From Hsuehochloa calcarea (taxonomy: Eukaryota; Streptophyta; Magnoliopsida; Poales; Poaceae), in contig CM070603.1 of NCBI GenBank assembly GCA_036346395.1, positions 54,666,868 to 54,730,867 of the forward strand: a stretch of 64,000 nucleotides of DNA, in the 5' to 3' direction. This document shows, piece after piece, positions 1-11,740 of this stretch. Made by a program: the position numbers and the translations under genes. The notes beneath the pieces are model-generated. The model ran no database searches. It worked only from the letters and a program-made list of their open reading frames with translations, and was not told where the DNA came from. Within the stretch, counting starts at the first letter, position 1. Every line of letters starts with the position of its first letter.

Positions 1-1071
1 GTGAGGAAGTTCTGGAGATCGAGCGGATCATTTTTTTCAGAGAGCTTCCTTTGTGGGACTTAGCCAAATTTAAGACGGGCGGTCGGACCGCCAACACGGC
101 GATCGGACCGATTTGGCGGATCCGACCGGACGTTGCATGGCGGTCCGAGATCAAGGCCCAACGACTATTTTTCTAGCCGTTGGCGCATGGGGCGGTCCGA
201 CCGGCCATTGGTTGGCGGTCAGACCGGCCCCTGGGCTGATTTGAGGGAATCTTCTCCCAACGGCTAGTTTTTGTGTGTGGGCTATAAATATGAGCCTTGG
301 CCGGTTGGAAGAGGATGCTGAAAGTGTTGTGGATGGTATTGGCTGTGTGCTAGACCATTTGTTCAGCTCTTTGAGCTTAGAGCAAACCCTCTCTTCTCTT
401 GTGTGCATGTGTTGCACTTGGTGAGAATTGAGAGCAAACCCTAAGTGCATGTGTTGCCTTAGGTAGTGGATTGTGTATCCGCTGAGCTTAGACACTTGAT
501 TAGTTCAAGTGAAAGTTTAGACTTGTTACTCTTGGTGTTTGGCGACACCTAGACGGCGTGGAGGCGTCGTGCGCGGTGATCTTCTCAAGAAGCTTGTGAG
601 AAGACCCGGCTTGTTTGTGAGTGGTGTGGTGCTCGCCATCTCCGGAGTGGAGGAAGAGCAACCTTAGTGGAGCGAGATGTTGGTTCGGTTTGGAACCGGT
701 CCAAGTGTTGGACTTACCTCGGAGGTGTTGGCTTAATTAGTGGAGCCGGTCCAACGTGGTTGGGCTTACCTCAACGTGGATTAGGGGAGACCGGCAAGTC
801 TCCGAACACCACGGTAAAACATAATTGTGTCCATCTTGTTTTTACTTGTGTTTTACTTTGAGCGATTTACTTTACATGCTTTAATTGTTTATATATCATT
901 GTGTGATAGCTCTCTTGTATTGTCGGTGCACTTAGTTGAGCCTAGTTGATTTAGGTTTCAATTGTGCAAAACCAATTCGCTATTAGCTTCCGCATTTATA
1001 TATTGGTTTAGCCCGATAGAGATTTTAAAACCGCCTATTCACCCCCTCTAGTCGGCCACCTCGATCTTACA
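1..1071 (+). mobile_element. 3' part of a long copia-type LTR (solo or 3' LTR)
   Basis: This stretch matches 59160-60190 along its whole length, including the shared end CACCCCCTCTAGTCGG...CGATCTTACA. A TATA box (CTATAAATA, 282-290) lies on the plus strand, so the LTR reads rightwards. In the right-hand copy the LTR end is followed by a primer-binding site (TGGTATCGAGC). Here it is followed by unrelated DNA (ACTACCCGAG), so this is a 3' LTR or solo LTR whose 5' part lies outside the window. It contains several short palindromes of the form GGTCNGACCG. Confidence 0.8.
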
Positions 1072-1917
1072 ACTACCCGAGAGGTACGTGCATGTGGTCA
1101 CAACTCTTTTGTATTCAAGCGATCTTAAGAGTATGAAGCAGGAAGAGGTAACTGGGTCTCTTAAAGCACATGATGGGCTACTGAAGGTTGCAAGGCTCAC
1201 AACGATCAAGCCTTATCTGTGAAAGCTGAGCAGAAGGGAGAGAACAAGCAGACTTGGTGAGATTATACATCAAATCAAGGTGGTCGTGGTTTTGCTTGGC
1301 TCAACCGGATGCGATTTCCGGTACGCGCTACAACACAATAATCATATATCATACTCTGTAATATTGCATCTCGAACTGACTGTACATATATATGTAATTC
1401 TATTTTTGCAGTGCCACCAGCAAAAACGAGATCACCTATCGCATTCTACGTGCGCCATCATATGCGACTATTGATTGCTTCTAGGACGCACGATCCCCAG
1501 GTTTGTCAATCTCGTAATAATTATTTCATAATTATAAAATTAAATATATATGCTTACTACTTACTCCTGCTAGCGACAGGGCTTGAACATAGAGTTAAAT
1601 GCACTCGAAATGGACTAGGTCACGCACGTTCGAGGGGAGCTCTGCTGCTTCATCAAGGCAGACATCGTTAACACCACCGGAGAGTTTCACGCCATCGACA
1701 CCGATGAACGACCTCGAAACAATTGATTCAATATTGTAATTCACTTTGACTGGTTGTAATTCAATTTATAACTCTAGCGACAATACTTGAAACATTCTTT
1801 TGTAATTGATTTTGAGTTAAATAATCACTTTGAGTTGTCAACAATTATCTGTGATATGTTTCTGCTTGTTAGTTTTCAGAGGGCATGGCTAGCAATTCCT
1901 GAGGTTAGCTGAAAATA
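1072..1917. other. Gene-free interval with a possible copia gag remnant
   Basis: Between the LTR end and the CACTA-like repeat I see no intact gene. Around 1083-1215 on the plus strand the reading resembles the end of a copia gag (UBN2-like) domain, with a segment ending LKSMKQEEVTGSLKAHDG, followed by a stop. The resemblance is weak and the stretch is too short to classify. The remainder is AT-rich and featureless. Confidence 0.3.
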
Positions 1918-2197
1918 CGACAAAAATTAGTTAGGGAAAAAGACTTATCACAGACGGTTTTTGTTGATAACATATCACAGATAGTTCTTGGTTTAAACCG
2001 TCTATGATTCTGTATTATCACAGACGATTTGTTAATACAACTGTATGTGATATGCAGTTTATCACAGACAGTTGTATTAACAAACCGTCTGTGAAGGGCA
2101 GATATCACAGACGGTTTAAAATTTCAGACGGTTCAAAAACCGTCTGTGATGACTGTTACGAACCGTTTGTGATGAGTTTTTCTATTGTAGTATATAT
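1918..2197. repeat. CACTA-like subterminal repeat cluster or small MITE
   Basis: About ten copies of the motif ACAGACGGTT occur in both orientations between 1950 and 2175, many paired as inverted repeats. The right edge reads CTCATCACAAACGG then AGAAAAACTC and TACTACAATAG on the minus strand, which resembles a degraded CACTACAA terminus. The left edge has the related AAAAAGACTTATCACAGACGG in the opposite sense, split here by position rather than quoted further. Arrays of short inverted repeats next to the tip are typical of CACTA (En/Spm) elements. No transposase is present, so this is a non-autonomous or remnant copy. Confidence 0.6.
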
Positions 2198-3282
2198 ATG
2201 TGCCTATGACCATTACGAAGCGGATTAATTAGACTAACCAATATAATATACTTACTTTTGTCTTTACATCATCTTGTTCTCATGTGCTCGAGGAATGATT
2301 AATTAGAGGAAATATTGAATAGGAATATATATAAAGTGTGTGTGTGTGTGTGATACACACACACACTTTACACAACCTTTCCATAGGTTATAACCTTTGT
2401 ATGTAGTATTGAGCTGAACATGCTATAGAGTATGCTCACTAAAAAACGGATTTAATTAAGGACTAGTAATCAATTGTCATGTCTATACGTGTACAATGTA
2501 ATAGAGAAAAGCAACAGGTAAAAGAAAGCTTCACGCACTTTCGAATGGCCTGGAGCACAGTATTTTTTACTATGCCCTTTTTACTATACTTACTAGAGCA
2601 ATTAATGCAAGTTCGACTCAGACCTTCGCATAGACTATACAGCAAAATGACAACTATTTTTTAGGATGTCTGGTAACAGTGTTACGCGAGTGAGTGAATA
2701 GTATTTGAAAGCAACACGATAGGAATAACAAAGTATTTACTGTATTAATTGATCTGAACATTTACTTTTCAATCAGCCGGTGGAGATATGCATCATATTA
2801 TATATGCTTACTCCAATTAATTAATGCCCCATTGTACTGGAGTACATGGTTTAGATCACAACAAGCCACAGACAAGAAGATCACCGGTAGAGATGAGAGA
2901 ATGAACTTGACAGATATAGATGTAGAACATTGGTACAGATGCACCCCACAAATCCAGGAGAAAACGTAAAATTAAAGGAGAGCTAAGAAACCATGAGTCC
3001 CAGCAAGTAGTACATGACCTAATTAATTAAGTAACCCTCACCATGCATGCAAGACTAACTACAAACAATATTATAACGGTGATCAAACGTAAGTACGTGT
3101 ATTAAGGTTACTTGTATGCATTGATATCCCCCCCCCCCCTGTCTGGATCTCCATCAAGTTCTTGAAACATATTGTGAAGATTTTATACATAACGTAAAAC
3201 CATTTTCAATCACCAATCTAGCTAGCTAGCTAGCTCTTGAGGCTCACAAGAGGTTACCTGCACCTGCAGTACTACTGGAATA
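2198..3282. other. Intergenic and 3' flank of the Dof gene
   Basis: There is no gene here. A GT/AC hairpin lies at 2333-2371: a (GT)n run and an (AC)n run separated by GAT and flanked by AAAG/CTTT. A C-homopolymer lies at about 3128-3139. The last few hundred bases before 3283 should include the Dof 3'UTR because that gene runs leftwards. I saw no clear polyadenylation signal that could be assigned with confidence. Confidence 0.5.
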
Positions 3283-4471
3283 TTAGGAAGTGTAACCACT
3301 GACATCTCCATGCATGCCCCTTGGGTACTCCTCTCTCTTCGTCGGCATCACATGGAACTCTCCTCCGTCCTCGCTGTTGACGCCGCTTCCGCCGCCTCTC
3401 TCTAACCCTAGATGGAACATGCCCTGCATCGCCACTGTCGCGGGCATTGCCGTTGCCGGCCCCATCTGGTGATCCATGGCGTGCAAGAACGGGAAGCTTT
3501 GCATCTGCGCTTGCGCTCTCCACTGCTGCTCCATCCCCTGGACACTGCTCCCACCGCCCGCCGCGTAGGCGTCCTCCGTGTCGACAAACAGCTTGGCGGC
3601 CCCGGGGAAGCTCAAGCCAAGGCTCGCCGTGTCGAAGTCAGTGAACCGGTACAACGGCGGCAGGACGGATGACGCGTTGCTTCCGAGCATAGCTTGGAGA
3701 GTGGGCGCCACAGTGGTGCAAGTGCTGGGCGCCGTCGATGATACCGCTGATGCCGAGGCGGCGGCGGCGGCGGTCGCGGACGCTGTCGCCTTGGGCTTGG
3801 CGCGCTTGGCGTGGTGGCGGTACCCGCCGCCGACGGGAACATTGCGGAGGGCGCCGCCGCGCGTCCAGTAGCGGCGGCAGGCGCGGCAGAAGTGACGGGG
3901 CTGCGAGAGGGAGTAGTTGTTGAAGTAGCAGAACTTGGTGTTGGCGGAGTCGCAGCGGGGGCACGTGAGCCCTGGCTCCGGCTGGGGGATCCTCGCGAGC
4001 CGTGCCCGCTCCGACATGGTCATCAGCTGCGCAGTCCCTGCCGTGGCGCTGCCATCGCCGCCTCCGCCTCCGCCTCCTCCCGCTCCTCCTTCCGGAAGCG
4101 TCCCCGTGGCCGTGGCCGTGGCCGTGGCCAATCCATCTTGATCTTGAAGAAGATTGCCTTCACCACCAGCAACAGCTGAAGGGCCAGTAATATTATTACT
4201 AGCTAATGGCTGCAGCAGCAAAAGAGATCATGAATAAGCAGCAGCAAGCATGTATGTGATGTATGGTATATTATATTGCAAGATATATGGTGCGGCAATC
4301 AGGATATTTGCAATCAGCAAACCCTAGCTAGCTAGGATATTCTCTTTGCTAGCTCTTTTCTTTGCTCTTTCCTTGTCTTTTGTGAACAAAATCTTGAGAG
4401 AATAAGCTAGGGTTATATACCTGATTGGTATTCCAGCTTGAGGAATCTAGGAAGGCAGGAGGGAAGATCAT
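3283..4471 (-). CDS. Dof zinc-finger transcription factor (two exons)
   Basis: The CDS joins exon 1 at 4421-4471 and exon 2 at 3283-4209. The 211-bp intron has GT at 4420-4419 and AG at 4211-4210, phase 0. Exon 1 encodes only MIFPPAFLDSSSWNTNQ, an N-terminus typical of one Dof clade. The 325-residue product carries the Dof DNA-binding domain with C100-x2-C103-x21-C125-x2-C128 and the GLTCPRC and GGALRNVPVGGGYRHH blocks. Dof proteins are nuclear and bind AAAG cores in promoters. Glycine runs (about residues 58-68) and Ala/Ser-rich segments flank the domain. The C-terminal half is low-complexity and probably regulatory. The 5' leader contains a (CT)14 tract. A copia element sits 234 bp upstream. 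I could not assign the family member. Confidence 0.93.
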
Positions 4472-4517
4472 GGTGGTGATCGTATCTAGTGAAAGCAAGC
4501 AGCTTGATGTAGAGGAG

Positions 4518-4551
<34 letters not shown>

Positions 4552-4704
4552 AATTTGCTGGTTCTTGTTTTGTTGTTGTTTGGGCGGCTGGTCTGCCTTT
4601 TTCTTTCTTTTGGGGTGTGGTCTTTTGATAGGAGGGAGGAAATGGAATCGCACCGTCCGTATGGAATGAGAGAGACAGGGAGGCCACTGTACAGGGTCTT
4701 GTGA
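4472..4704 (-). promoter_or_regulatory. Dof 5' leader / proximal promoter with (AG)14 tract
   Basis: This 233-bp stretch lies between the Dof start codon and the copia insertion. It holds (AG)14 on the plus strand at 4521-4548, which is CT in the sense direction, and several AAAG motifs. I see no convincing TATA box, so the native core promoter may lie partly beyond the insertion, from 16200 onward. Confidence 0.6.
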
Positions 4705-6573
4705 TGAAGGACCGGAAAGGCGACTAGAGGGGGGGTGAATAGGAGCACCTAATCTTTTTCGCAAAGAATGGATTCAACTTGTAAATTACTCCAATAGCTA
4801 TGAGAGCTATGAAGATCAATGATTAAGCACAGAGAAGTCTTATGTTGAATCCACTCTCACCCCAAGGCTCAAAAACAAAAGCGAGGAAGAACCAAAGAAA
4901 TCGGACAATCGGTACAACCACGGGCAAGCGGCGGTTGTACCACAAATCGGTACAACCATGAGTAAATGGCGGTTGTACCGCATCCGTACAACCACGAGTT
5001 AAGCCCGGTTCATCCGATTGTCTGGAGCGAGCAAAAACCTCTCGGGTTTCAAAACGAAAATCGACGTAACTTTTGAACCGCTTGGCCAAACTCTACGAGA
5101 TTTGAACCACACCTCCTAAAGACACTAGGAACCTATTCCAAACAAATATTTCAGAGATCCATTCCAAAGTTCCTATCTTCTTGCATTTGAACGAAGAAGG
5201 ATGCAAAGCCGCAAAACCGAAATGCTCCACAATCTCTCAACCTTGGCTCATGAGATTTTGCAAGAAGGTTAGTAATAACCTCGGGACATGCTAGCATGAG
5301 TCTTAGGCCAAATCCTCAAGGAAATCAAGAATTTCATCAAAAACCCTAGAAGAGGAAATGAAGAACAGAGGATGCCAAAAGTGAAATCGAGATTTAACAA
5401 GATTAGCTCTTGGAAAAAACGATCAAATGATCTTGGGGCACTATCCCAACATAGAGCAATCCATTTTGCACTCACTAGCAAGAACCAACAAGAAAAAGAA
5501 AAACTCACAAGTCCATCACAGAGAGAATCGAAGGAAAAATAAGAACAGGAATGCAAACTTGATTTTCATTCCTTGAATCAAGCGAAATACAAATAAATAC
5601 ATCCCCATACGCATGGACATTGAAACAAGAGGAATGATTACAAGCATTCAACTCATCCTCTCCCGCTCTCAAAACTCAAGAACACTCAGCCATCTTGAAG
5701 AAAGAGAAGGGGACAAGCAGGGAACAACTCTCAACAACTAAAGCCTAAAGCAAAACAAACTCTCTAAAGCCTATTTTGACTAAAGGAAACCCTAAAAACC
5801 CTTGGAGTGATCAGGTTTGAGCAGCACCCCCTCCATCCTATTTATAGCCCATGGCTAACGGGTCTCCACCCCGTTACGCCCGCTAAAACCAATCGAGCCG
5901 CTCCGGCATGCGACCTTGCGAAATTCCCGTTCGCCCTCCCCGCACCTTCAGGAAGCTTCCGCTCCTCGTCTCGCACGCCTGCAACCACCTCGAGTCCACG
6001 TCGTCTTCGACACATCCCGACCGTTCGACCTCGGTGCCACTGCACCTAGTCCGGTCCACCGTGTCTCGCCACGACTCCACCCGATGTCCTGCAGCCACAC
6101 AGACAAAGAAACACAAAACCGGGAACAAGTTCTTTACAACTTGACCCAACGTTAGCTCAAACATGCAATATGCAACACATATGCATGAACACACTGGATA
6201 TGACCTATCCCAAAACTCAAATCACCAAAATGGCGAACCTCACAATATAATCGGTACAACCGCCATGTTACCATGGATCAACCGCGACTACGGTCGTCTG
6301 GCTCAATACTGCGGTTGTTCCGATTTCCAATGAAAACCGAACTCAAGAAAAACAACTTCTCGGAATTCTTCAACGCCATTTACCAATCGGTACAACAGCC
6401 TGCGATCGTCATATATAACACGGACGATCCGATTATCCCGACAAAGAATTGAAAGACTTCACGCAACGCGTGAACCGCGCAACGACATGGTCAGACCACA
6501 CAAACCAAACTCATTGATCAAACCCTTGTCAAATACTCATCACTCTCATGGAACACGACCACAAGGTCTCTCA
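4705..6573 (-). repeat. 3' LTR of the copia element (adjacent to Dof)
   Basis: The 1869-bp LTR is nearly the same as 14310-16199 apart from small indels. It keeps a TATA box on the minus strand (CTATAAATAG, 5838-5847), so a transcript started here would run through U5 directly into the Dof leader. The U5-side segment (4900-5010) carries repeated CGGTACAACC / GGTTGTACCG inverted motifs. Confidence 0.9.
5838..5847 (-). promoter_or_regulatory. LTR TATA box (left LTR)
   Basis: CTATAAATAG on the minus strand sits in a C-rich context. The identical box is at 15443-15452 in the other LTR. It lies about 1.37 kb upstream of the Dof ATG in the sense direction. Confidence 0.65.
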
Positions 6574-6588
6574 ATCTCCCCTTGATGA
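6574..6588 (-). other. Polypurine tract of the copia element
   Basis: The sense strand reads CATCAAGGGGAGAT immediately before the 3' LTR start TGAGAGACC. This is the expected place and composition for plus-strand DNA priming. Confidence 0.75.
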
Positions 6589-8361
6589 GAATATTGACAA
6601 ACTCGAAAAAGCTTTAAGAAGAGTTTGAGTTTGAAAAATCCAACATGGTCCAAGGAATGAAATGAAGCTAATGACCATGTCGACGGAAGAACGCTAGAGC
6701 AACAACCGAAAGAGCAAATTGATCTCAAAGCTCTAAACTGCTCCCAAGACTTTTTCTTCTCTATTCTCCCCTTTTGGCAATAAACGCATCAAGATGCAAT
6801 AGAGAGAATATGACATGTTAATGAATGAAAATGGCTGAAGTTTGTTTATTTAAACATTTTGAGCCATGAGAATTATCCATAATGACCAACATGTAATACA
6901 CCAAGCCATAACTCAATAAAATGCTATCTAGATCATAACAACATACATATAAGCCACTAGAGCACATAGATGACAATCAAATGTAATCCATTTAGAGAGC
7001 AAGTCAAGTCATCAATGAGCAAAGTCTAACTAGAGATATCCAAGGATGATGCAGGCCATGTCAATAAGCTAAGCGGAACTAAGAAGCTTAAATTGAGACC
7101 AAATAGAGTGCTATGCTCAAGATTGAAACATTGGTTAAAGTACTTGATACTTTCTGTGGCTTTAAGCACATTGAACACATATTTTCTTTTGAAATTCATG
7201 GTGGTTTCCAACAGATTTTTGTTTTATCATGTGCTAGGTCTCAAGCCTTATGCGACTACTCCAAGCGAGAAGCTTAAGAAGATAGTCTAGGTCACCCAAA
7301 ACTCCCCCTAAGTTCATGCCAAGTGCAATGGCAAGCCGTCTCATAGGAGAGAATTGGTGAGATCAGTTTTTTCGCACAAAAGAGATCTTTTTTTTTAACA
7401 AGTTGTACTAACTCATGCATCATCAAGAGACTAAAACAGCTCTTTCTAAGGCTCAATATAGATTCATCACTCTACCCAGCCTATTTGACATGGCATGAAT
7501 CATAAAAGGATAGCTCGAGAAAGACTAATCTCGAGTGCTAACACGACAAGTTTTAGTTTAAGTTGAGCAATTTTAATTAACTTATCATGGCAAAAGCTAG
7601 GCTACACATATGAAGTCATGATAAATCTAGCAAATAAGCACAAGTCATGGCAAGGTGTAAAAACATTGTAGCATGTCATAATAGGATAATAGTCAAGGCT
7701 CAATGTTGTTATATTACAATGTAGAATGCTAGAATGCAAGAGAATCCAGCTCCCCCTCAACATGAGATGCAACTTTTAGTTCAAGTTGAGTTAAGTCAAT
7801 ATTAAGCTCCAGAAGCTCCCAAAAGAACTCCCCCTGAACCAAAGCAATAAGATCGAGAAGCTGGAAAAGAAAACAGCAAGTAGGCAGTCCTTAAAGCATA
7901 GATAAGATATAGAGGCAACTATGGCTTAGACTGACTCTCATCTACCCCATATGACACTAGGACTATTAGACCGGTAATCTACCTTACTAGGGAGCAAACA
8001 CGTACCATGTCTACCCAAGGGCGGCCCGGCCCTTGCTAGAACCTGAAAGCAGTGAGTGGGCTCAACCTAGTGAGAGAAGAGAAGCGACTAACAGAGCAGA
8101 ACCCTAGGTCACAAGAAAAGAGCAAGGAGTCTAAACAGCTAGTCGAGAAGATCACTCTAATTTATGCTAGAAGGACTAAACCCCAATGCACCCGCAAAAT
8201 GCAATGCTGACGAAAATGAGACGAAGCATAATCAAAATAGTAAGCGATAAAGCACAAAGCTCCCCTCACTACAGTCCATAAGGACAAACTACCCCAAGCT
8301 CTCCCATGAGTGAAAACCTCGAACTATCCAAAGGCTTGGTAAAAATGTCGATAGCCGGTGG
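6589..8361 (-). other. 3' non-coding region of the copia element
   Basis: About 1.8 kb lies between RNase H and the polypurine tract with no sustained reading frame. Several additional AGGGGGAG-type purine runs occur in sense (complements at about 7300, 7750 and 7830), so there may be extra plus-strand primer sites or decayed 3' ORF sequence. I found no envelope-like ORF. Confidence 0.55.
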
Positions 8362-8718
8362 TCACTCTCCTGGCTGAAGCACTATATCGCCCTTCTCTAC
8401 ATGGTCTCTAAGGAAGTGGAACCGGATATCGATGTGCTTGGTCCGGGAATGCTGCACTGGGTTCTTGGCAATGTTAATCGCAGAAGTGTTATCACAAAAG
8501 AGTGGAACACTATCGATAACTAACCCAAAGTCCCGCAGGGTCGAAGCCATCCAGAGCACTTGGCTACAGCAACTGGCTGCAGCAACATACTCGGCCTCTG
8601 CGGTGGACTGTGCAACACCGGACTGCTTCCTCGAAGACCAGGAAACAAGAGAAGTGCCAAGAAATTGGCAGGTGCCAGAAGTGCTCTTCCTATCTATCCT
8701 CTGACCACAAGTGCGCAT
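8362..8718 (-). pseudogene. copia RNase H domain
   Basis: The open segment encodes the copia RNase H C-terminal module. It includes DRKSTSGTCQFLG, LVSWSSRKQSGVAQSTAEAE and the KHIDIRFHFLRDHVEKGDI block. The catalytic-region motif STAEAEYVA is intact. RNase H degrades the RNA strand during reverse transcription. The domain is separated from the reverse transcriptase by frame breaks. Confidence 0.9.
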
Positions 8719-9026
8719 CCGAGAAGGCTCTCAAGGAAAGACAGGATGAAGAAGAGTACCAGATACCATAGTCAATGGTAGCTCGCAGGTACGGAAAGAT
8801 GCGCTTCACCGCTTTGGCGGTGAAAACGCGAGGAGAAGCACAAACGCAGCGCACAAACACACAGAGAAATGTATGTCGGTCTCGAGGCGTTGAGGTACAA
8901 GAGGAGCCAATCATGCTGCGAAACTCCTTTTGATCAATCGGCTCGCCATCCTCATCTGGTCAAGATAGGTCAGAAGCCATGGGAGTCGACACAGAGCTTA
9001 CCATCACTCATGTCGAGCGCTTGAGG

Positions 9027-9863
9027 TCACGAGTGTACTTTCCCGATGAAGAAATGTACCCTCCGAGGCCGCTTAATTTGGAAGCCAAGGAAGAAGGTCA
9101 ACTCACCCATCATACTCATCTCAAACTCGGTGCTCATGACATCAGAGAACTGGAAACAGTATGGGAAGAGCGCCAAAGATAATGTCATCGACATAGATCT
9201 GACGAAAGGAAGGCGGTGCCATGCTTGGCGGATGAACAAGGTCTTGTCAACTTTACCCATCTCAAAACCATGACTTAACAAGTAGGACTTAAGCCTCTCA
9301 TACCAAGCCACAGGGGCTGCTTAAATCCATACAATGCTTTGAAAAGCTTGAAGACATGGTTTGGGTATTTGGGGTTCTCGAAACCGAGGAGGTCACGGAC
9401 GTAGACCTCTTCCTCAATAAGGCCATTGAGAAAGGCACTCTTGACGTCCATCTGGTAAAGCTTGAATCCTTAGAAGTCGCAAAGGCAAGCGAGATTCTAA
9501 TGGCTTCAAGTCTAGCTACAGGGCAAAGGTTTCCTCGAAATCTAGACCCTCAACACAGGAAAACCCCGAGCAACCAATCTAGCCTTGTTTGGATAACCAC
9601 TCCATCCTCGCTTTGCTTGTTCTTGAACACCCACTTAGTCCCAATAATATTGTGACCTCGCGGGGCTCGACAAGCGACCGGACACTGTTCCTCTCGAAAT
9701 TTTCTAGCTCCTCATGCATGGCATTGACCCATGACTCATCGGATAAGGCATGAGAAACATCTTTGGGCTCAAAGGAGGCAATGAAGGCGAGAATGGAGAT
9801 GAATTGAGATAAGCAGTTTTTGCGCGGTAACACGCTCGAAGAGGTCTCAATGATCGCTCTCAA
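9027..9863 (-). pseudogene. copia reverse transcriptase, broken
   Basis: Recognisable pieces in RT order occur across shifted frames. One is the N-terminal block with W-x-AMHEELENFERN near 9700-9740. The other is the C-terminal block WYERLKSYLLSHGFE followed by DKTLF and the MSMMGELTFFLGFQ motif near 9050-9300. Several short deletions and frameshifts separate them. In the place where the YVDD active site belongs the frame reads SMTLSL, so the catalytic motif is not readable in this frame. Confidence 0.85.
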
Positions 9864-10191
9864 GGATGAGCTTTACGGATGTGTCTAGGAGGTCTGGGAG
9901 AGATGAAGAAGTGGCCTCTACCTCATGAGTGACGAGGTAGGAGCAGAGCCACTAACTCCGAAGAAGCGAAGGCAAGGGCCGATCACCTCGAGGTGCGGTG
10001 GAAGATGGTACCTCAAGGAGTGGGTGAGGGCGGGATCGGGTAGACAACAATCGTCTCCTTCGTCCTCGTCATCCACGAAGATGGTCTCGGACCGCTCTAA
10101 CGAACTCGAGATATCGGGCCTAGTCCCGGATGGCCTCATCGAAGGTCACCTCACAGACTCTACCATTTTGCTAGACTCGCGAGCCTGCACC

Positions 10192-10910
10192 CTATAAGCC
10201 CGCTGAAGAAGGCGAGTAACCCGAGAAAGATCCGTCACAAGAACGTGACTCGAACTTATCTAGGTTCCCGGACTTCAAAACAAAACACTTGCAACCAAAC
10301 ACACGAAAATGAGAGGCGCTAGGCTTTCGCCCATATCTCGACTCATAAGAAGTGCGATGCAAGTGTGCAAGAAAAACTCGATTTGAGACATGGCACGCGG
10401 TGGCTATAGCTTCAGCCCAAAACTTCCGCGGTGTAGAGTACTCATCAAGCATCGTCCTGGCCATCTCGACCAAGGTACGGTTCTTCCTCTCCACAACGCC
10501 ATTCTGCTGAGGGACGTATGGAGAAGAGAACTGGTGCTCTACACCTGTCTCACCACAGAAACTCTCAAAGTAGGAATTCTTGAACTCCGTGCCATTGTCA
10601 CTGCGGATTGCTCGTAAGGCACACAGGAGCTCTCTGAGAAGCCTCCAAAAGGCCTCGGAATGCGAAACGTCTCATCCTTCGAGGCTAAGAAAAACACCCA
10701 AGAGTACCTCGAGAAGTCATCGACCACGACAAGCACATACCACTTCCCTCCTGCTGACTGCACTCGAGCTGGTCCCACTGTATCCATGTGGAGCAGCTGT
10801 CCAGGTGCATCGGTCATAGTAACTGTGACCGGAGGATGAGAAGCGGCAACCATCTTGCCGTGCCGGCATGGAGAGCAAACAAGATCTTTGACCATCTTGA
10901 GTTTCGGCAA
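10192..10910 (-). pseudogene. copia integrase core, broken
   Basis: Two adjacent open pieces cover the rve core. The first includes HMDTVGPARVQSAGGKWYVL and VVDDFSRYSWVFFLASKDE (10539-10910). The second includes MERKNRTLVEMARTMLDE and the AVNTACYVSNR-like segment EAIATACHVSNRVFLAHL (10192-10494). The family uses this enzyme to insert cDNA. A frame break falls between the central Asp and Glu regions. Confidence 0.88.
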
Positions 10911-10972
10911 ACCACGAATGAGATCGTGGCGCTAACTCGGGTCAAATGGTCAAATCAATATGACCAAGTCTC

Positions 10973-11448
10973 CTATGCGGAAGGGCAGTCGCGGGACTCG
11001 AAGCAACTAAACACCGAGAGGATCGCGGAAGACTCGGAAAAATCAGCACGAAAGATCCTCCCATAACGAAATCCATAAACCAAACTACCCGAAGAATCAA
11101 GAATTTTACAAGCATTTTTCTTGAAGCTCACCTCGAAACTGTCATCGATAAGCTGAGAAATAGAAAGCAAATTGTACTGCAGCTTACTAACCAAGGCAAC
11201 GTCTTTCAAAATGAAAGAATCATTAATGCGCAAAGTACCTTTGGCGATGACGCGCCCGGATGAAGCATCTCGAAGGTGATCGTCTCATCACCAAGCACGG
11301 CAAGGGAAGAAAACCAACGGAATCTCCGGTCATGTGTCGTGAACACCGAGTCTACGAGCCAAACCTTTCCTTCCCTGCCCGCGAACTGAGTCAAGCAGAG
11401 TAAAGTCTCAAGATCTTGGGGTGAATTAAGCAAGATTTTGGCACCCAA
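10973..11448 (-). pseudogene. copia protease and GAG-pre-integrase domains
   Basis: At 11206-11448 the frame shows VWLVDS, where the aspartic protease motif D-S-G should be; here the next residue reads V after a likely frame slip, then RRFRWFSSLAVLGDETITF. At 10973-11233 the GAG-pre-integrase block reads DVALVSKLQYNLLSISQL. Order and spacing fit the start of copia pol. The protease is probably inactive as encoded. Confidence 0.8.
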
Positions 11449-11740
11449 TCTTGAGTAACACGTCGGCGGATGAAGTAGTCAAGCACGATCGACCTCTATC
11501 TACCCTACGCTCTCTCAACAAACCGGATGGTCTCGAAGCGGACCCAAGGTCATTGTTGGGCTTGATCGCTCTGAGAGGAGCGAGTCAAGACACCAGCAAC
11601 ATGCTGATCTCGCCGCGGGTATCCATCTCGAAAGTGAAAACGAGATCTACCCTCAGGACGGCGGAAATTGTGACCAACGGAGCATGAGGACGAAACCGCA
11701 CGACTCGGAAAAACCAAGTCCTCGATCTTGCCCAAATCCA

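Noticed and set aside
4212..4221. Start of the Dof protein at a TTG codon within the second exon
   Set aside because: The reading LLLQ before PLASNN is the splice acceptor region of the intron. The true start is the ATG at 4471 in exon 1.
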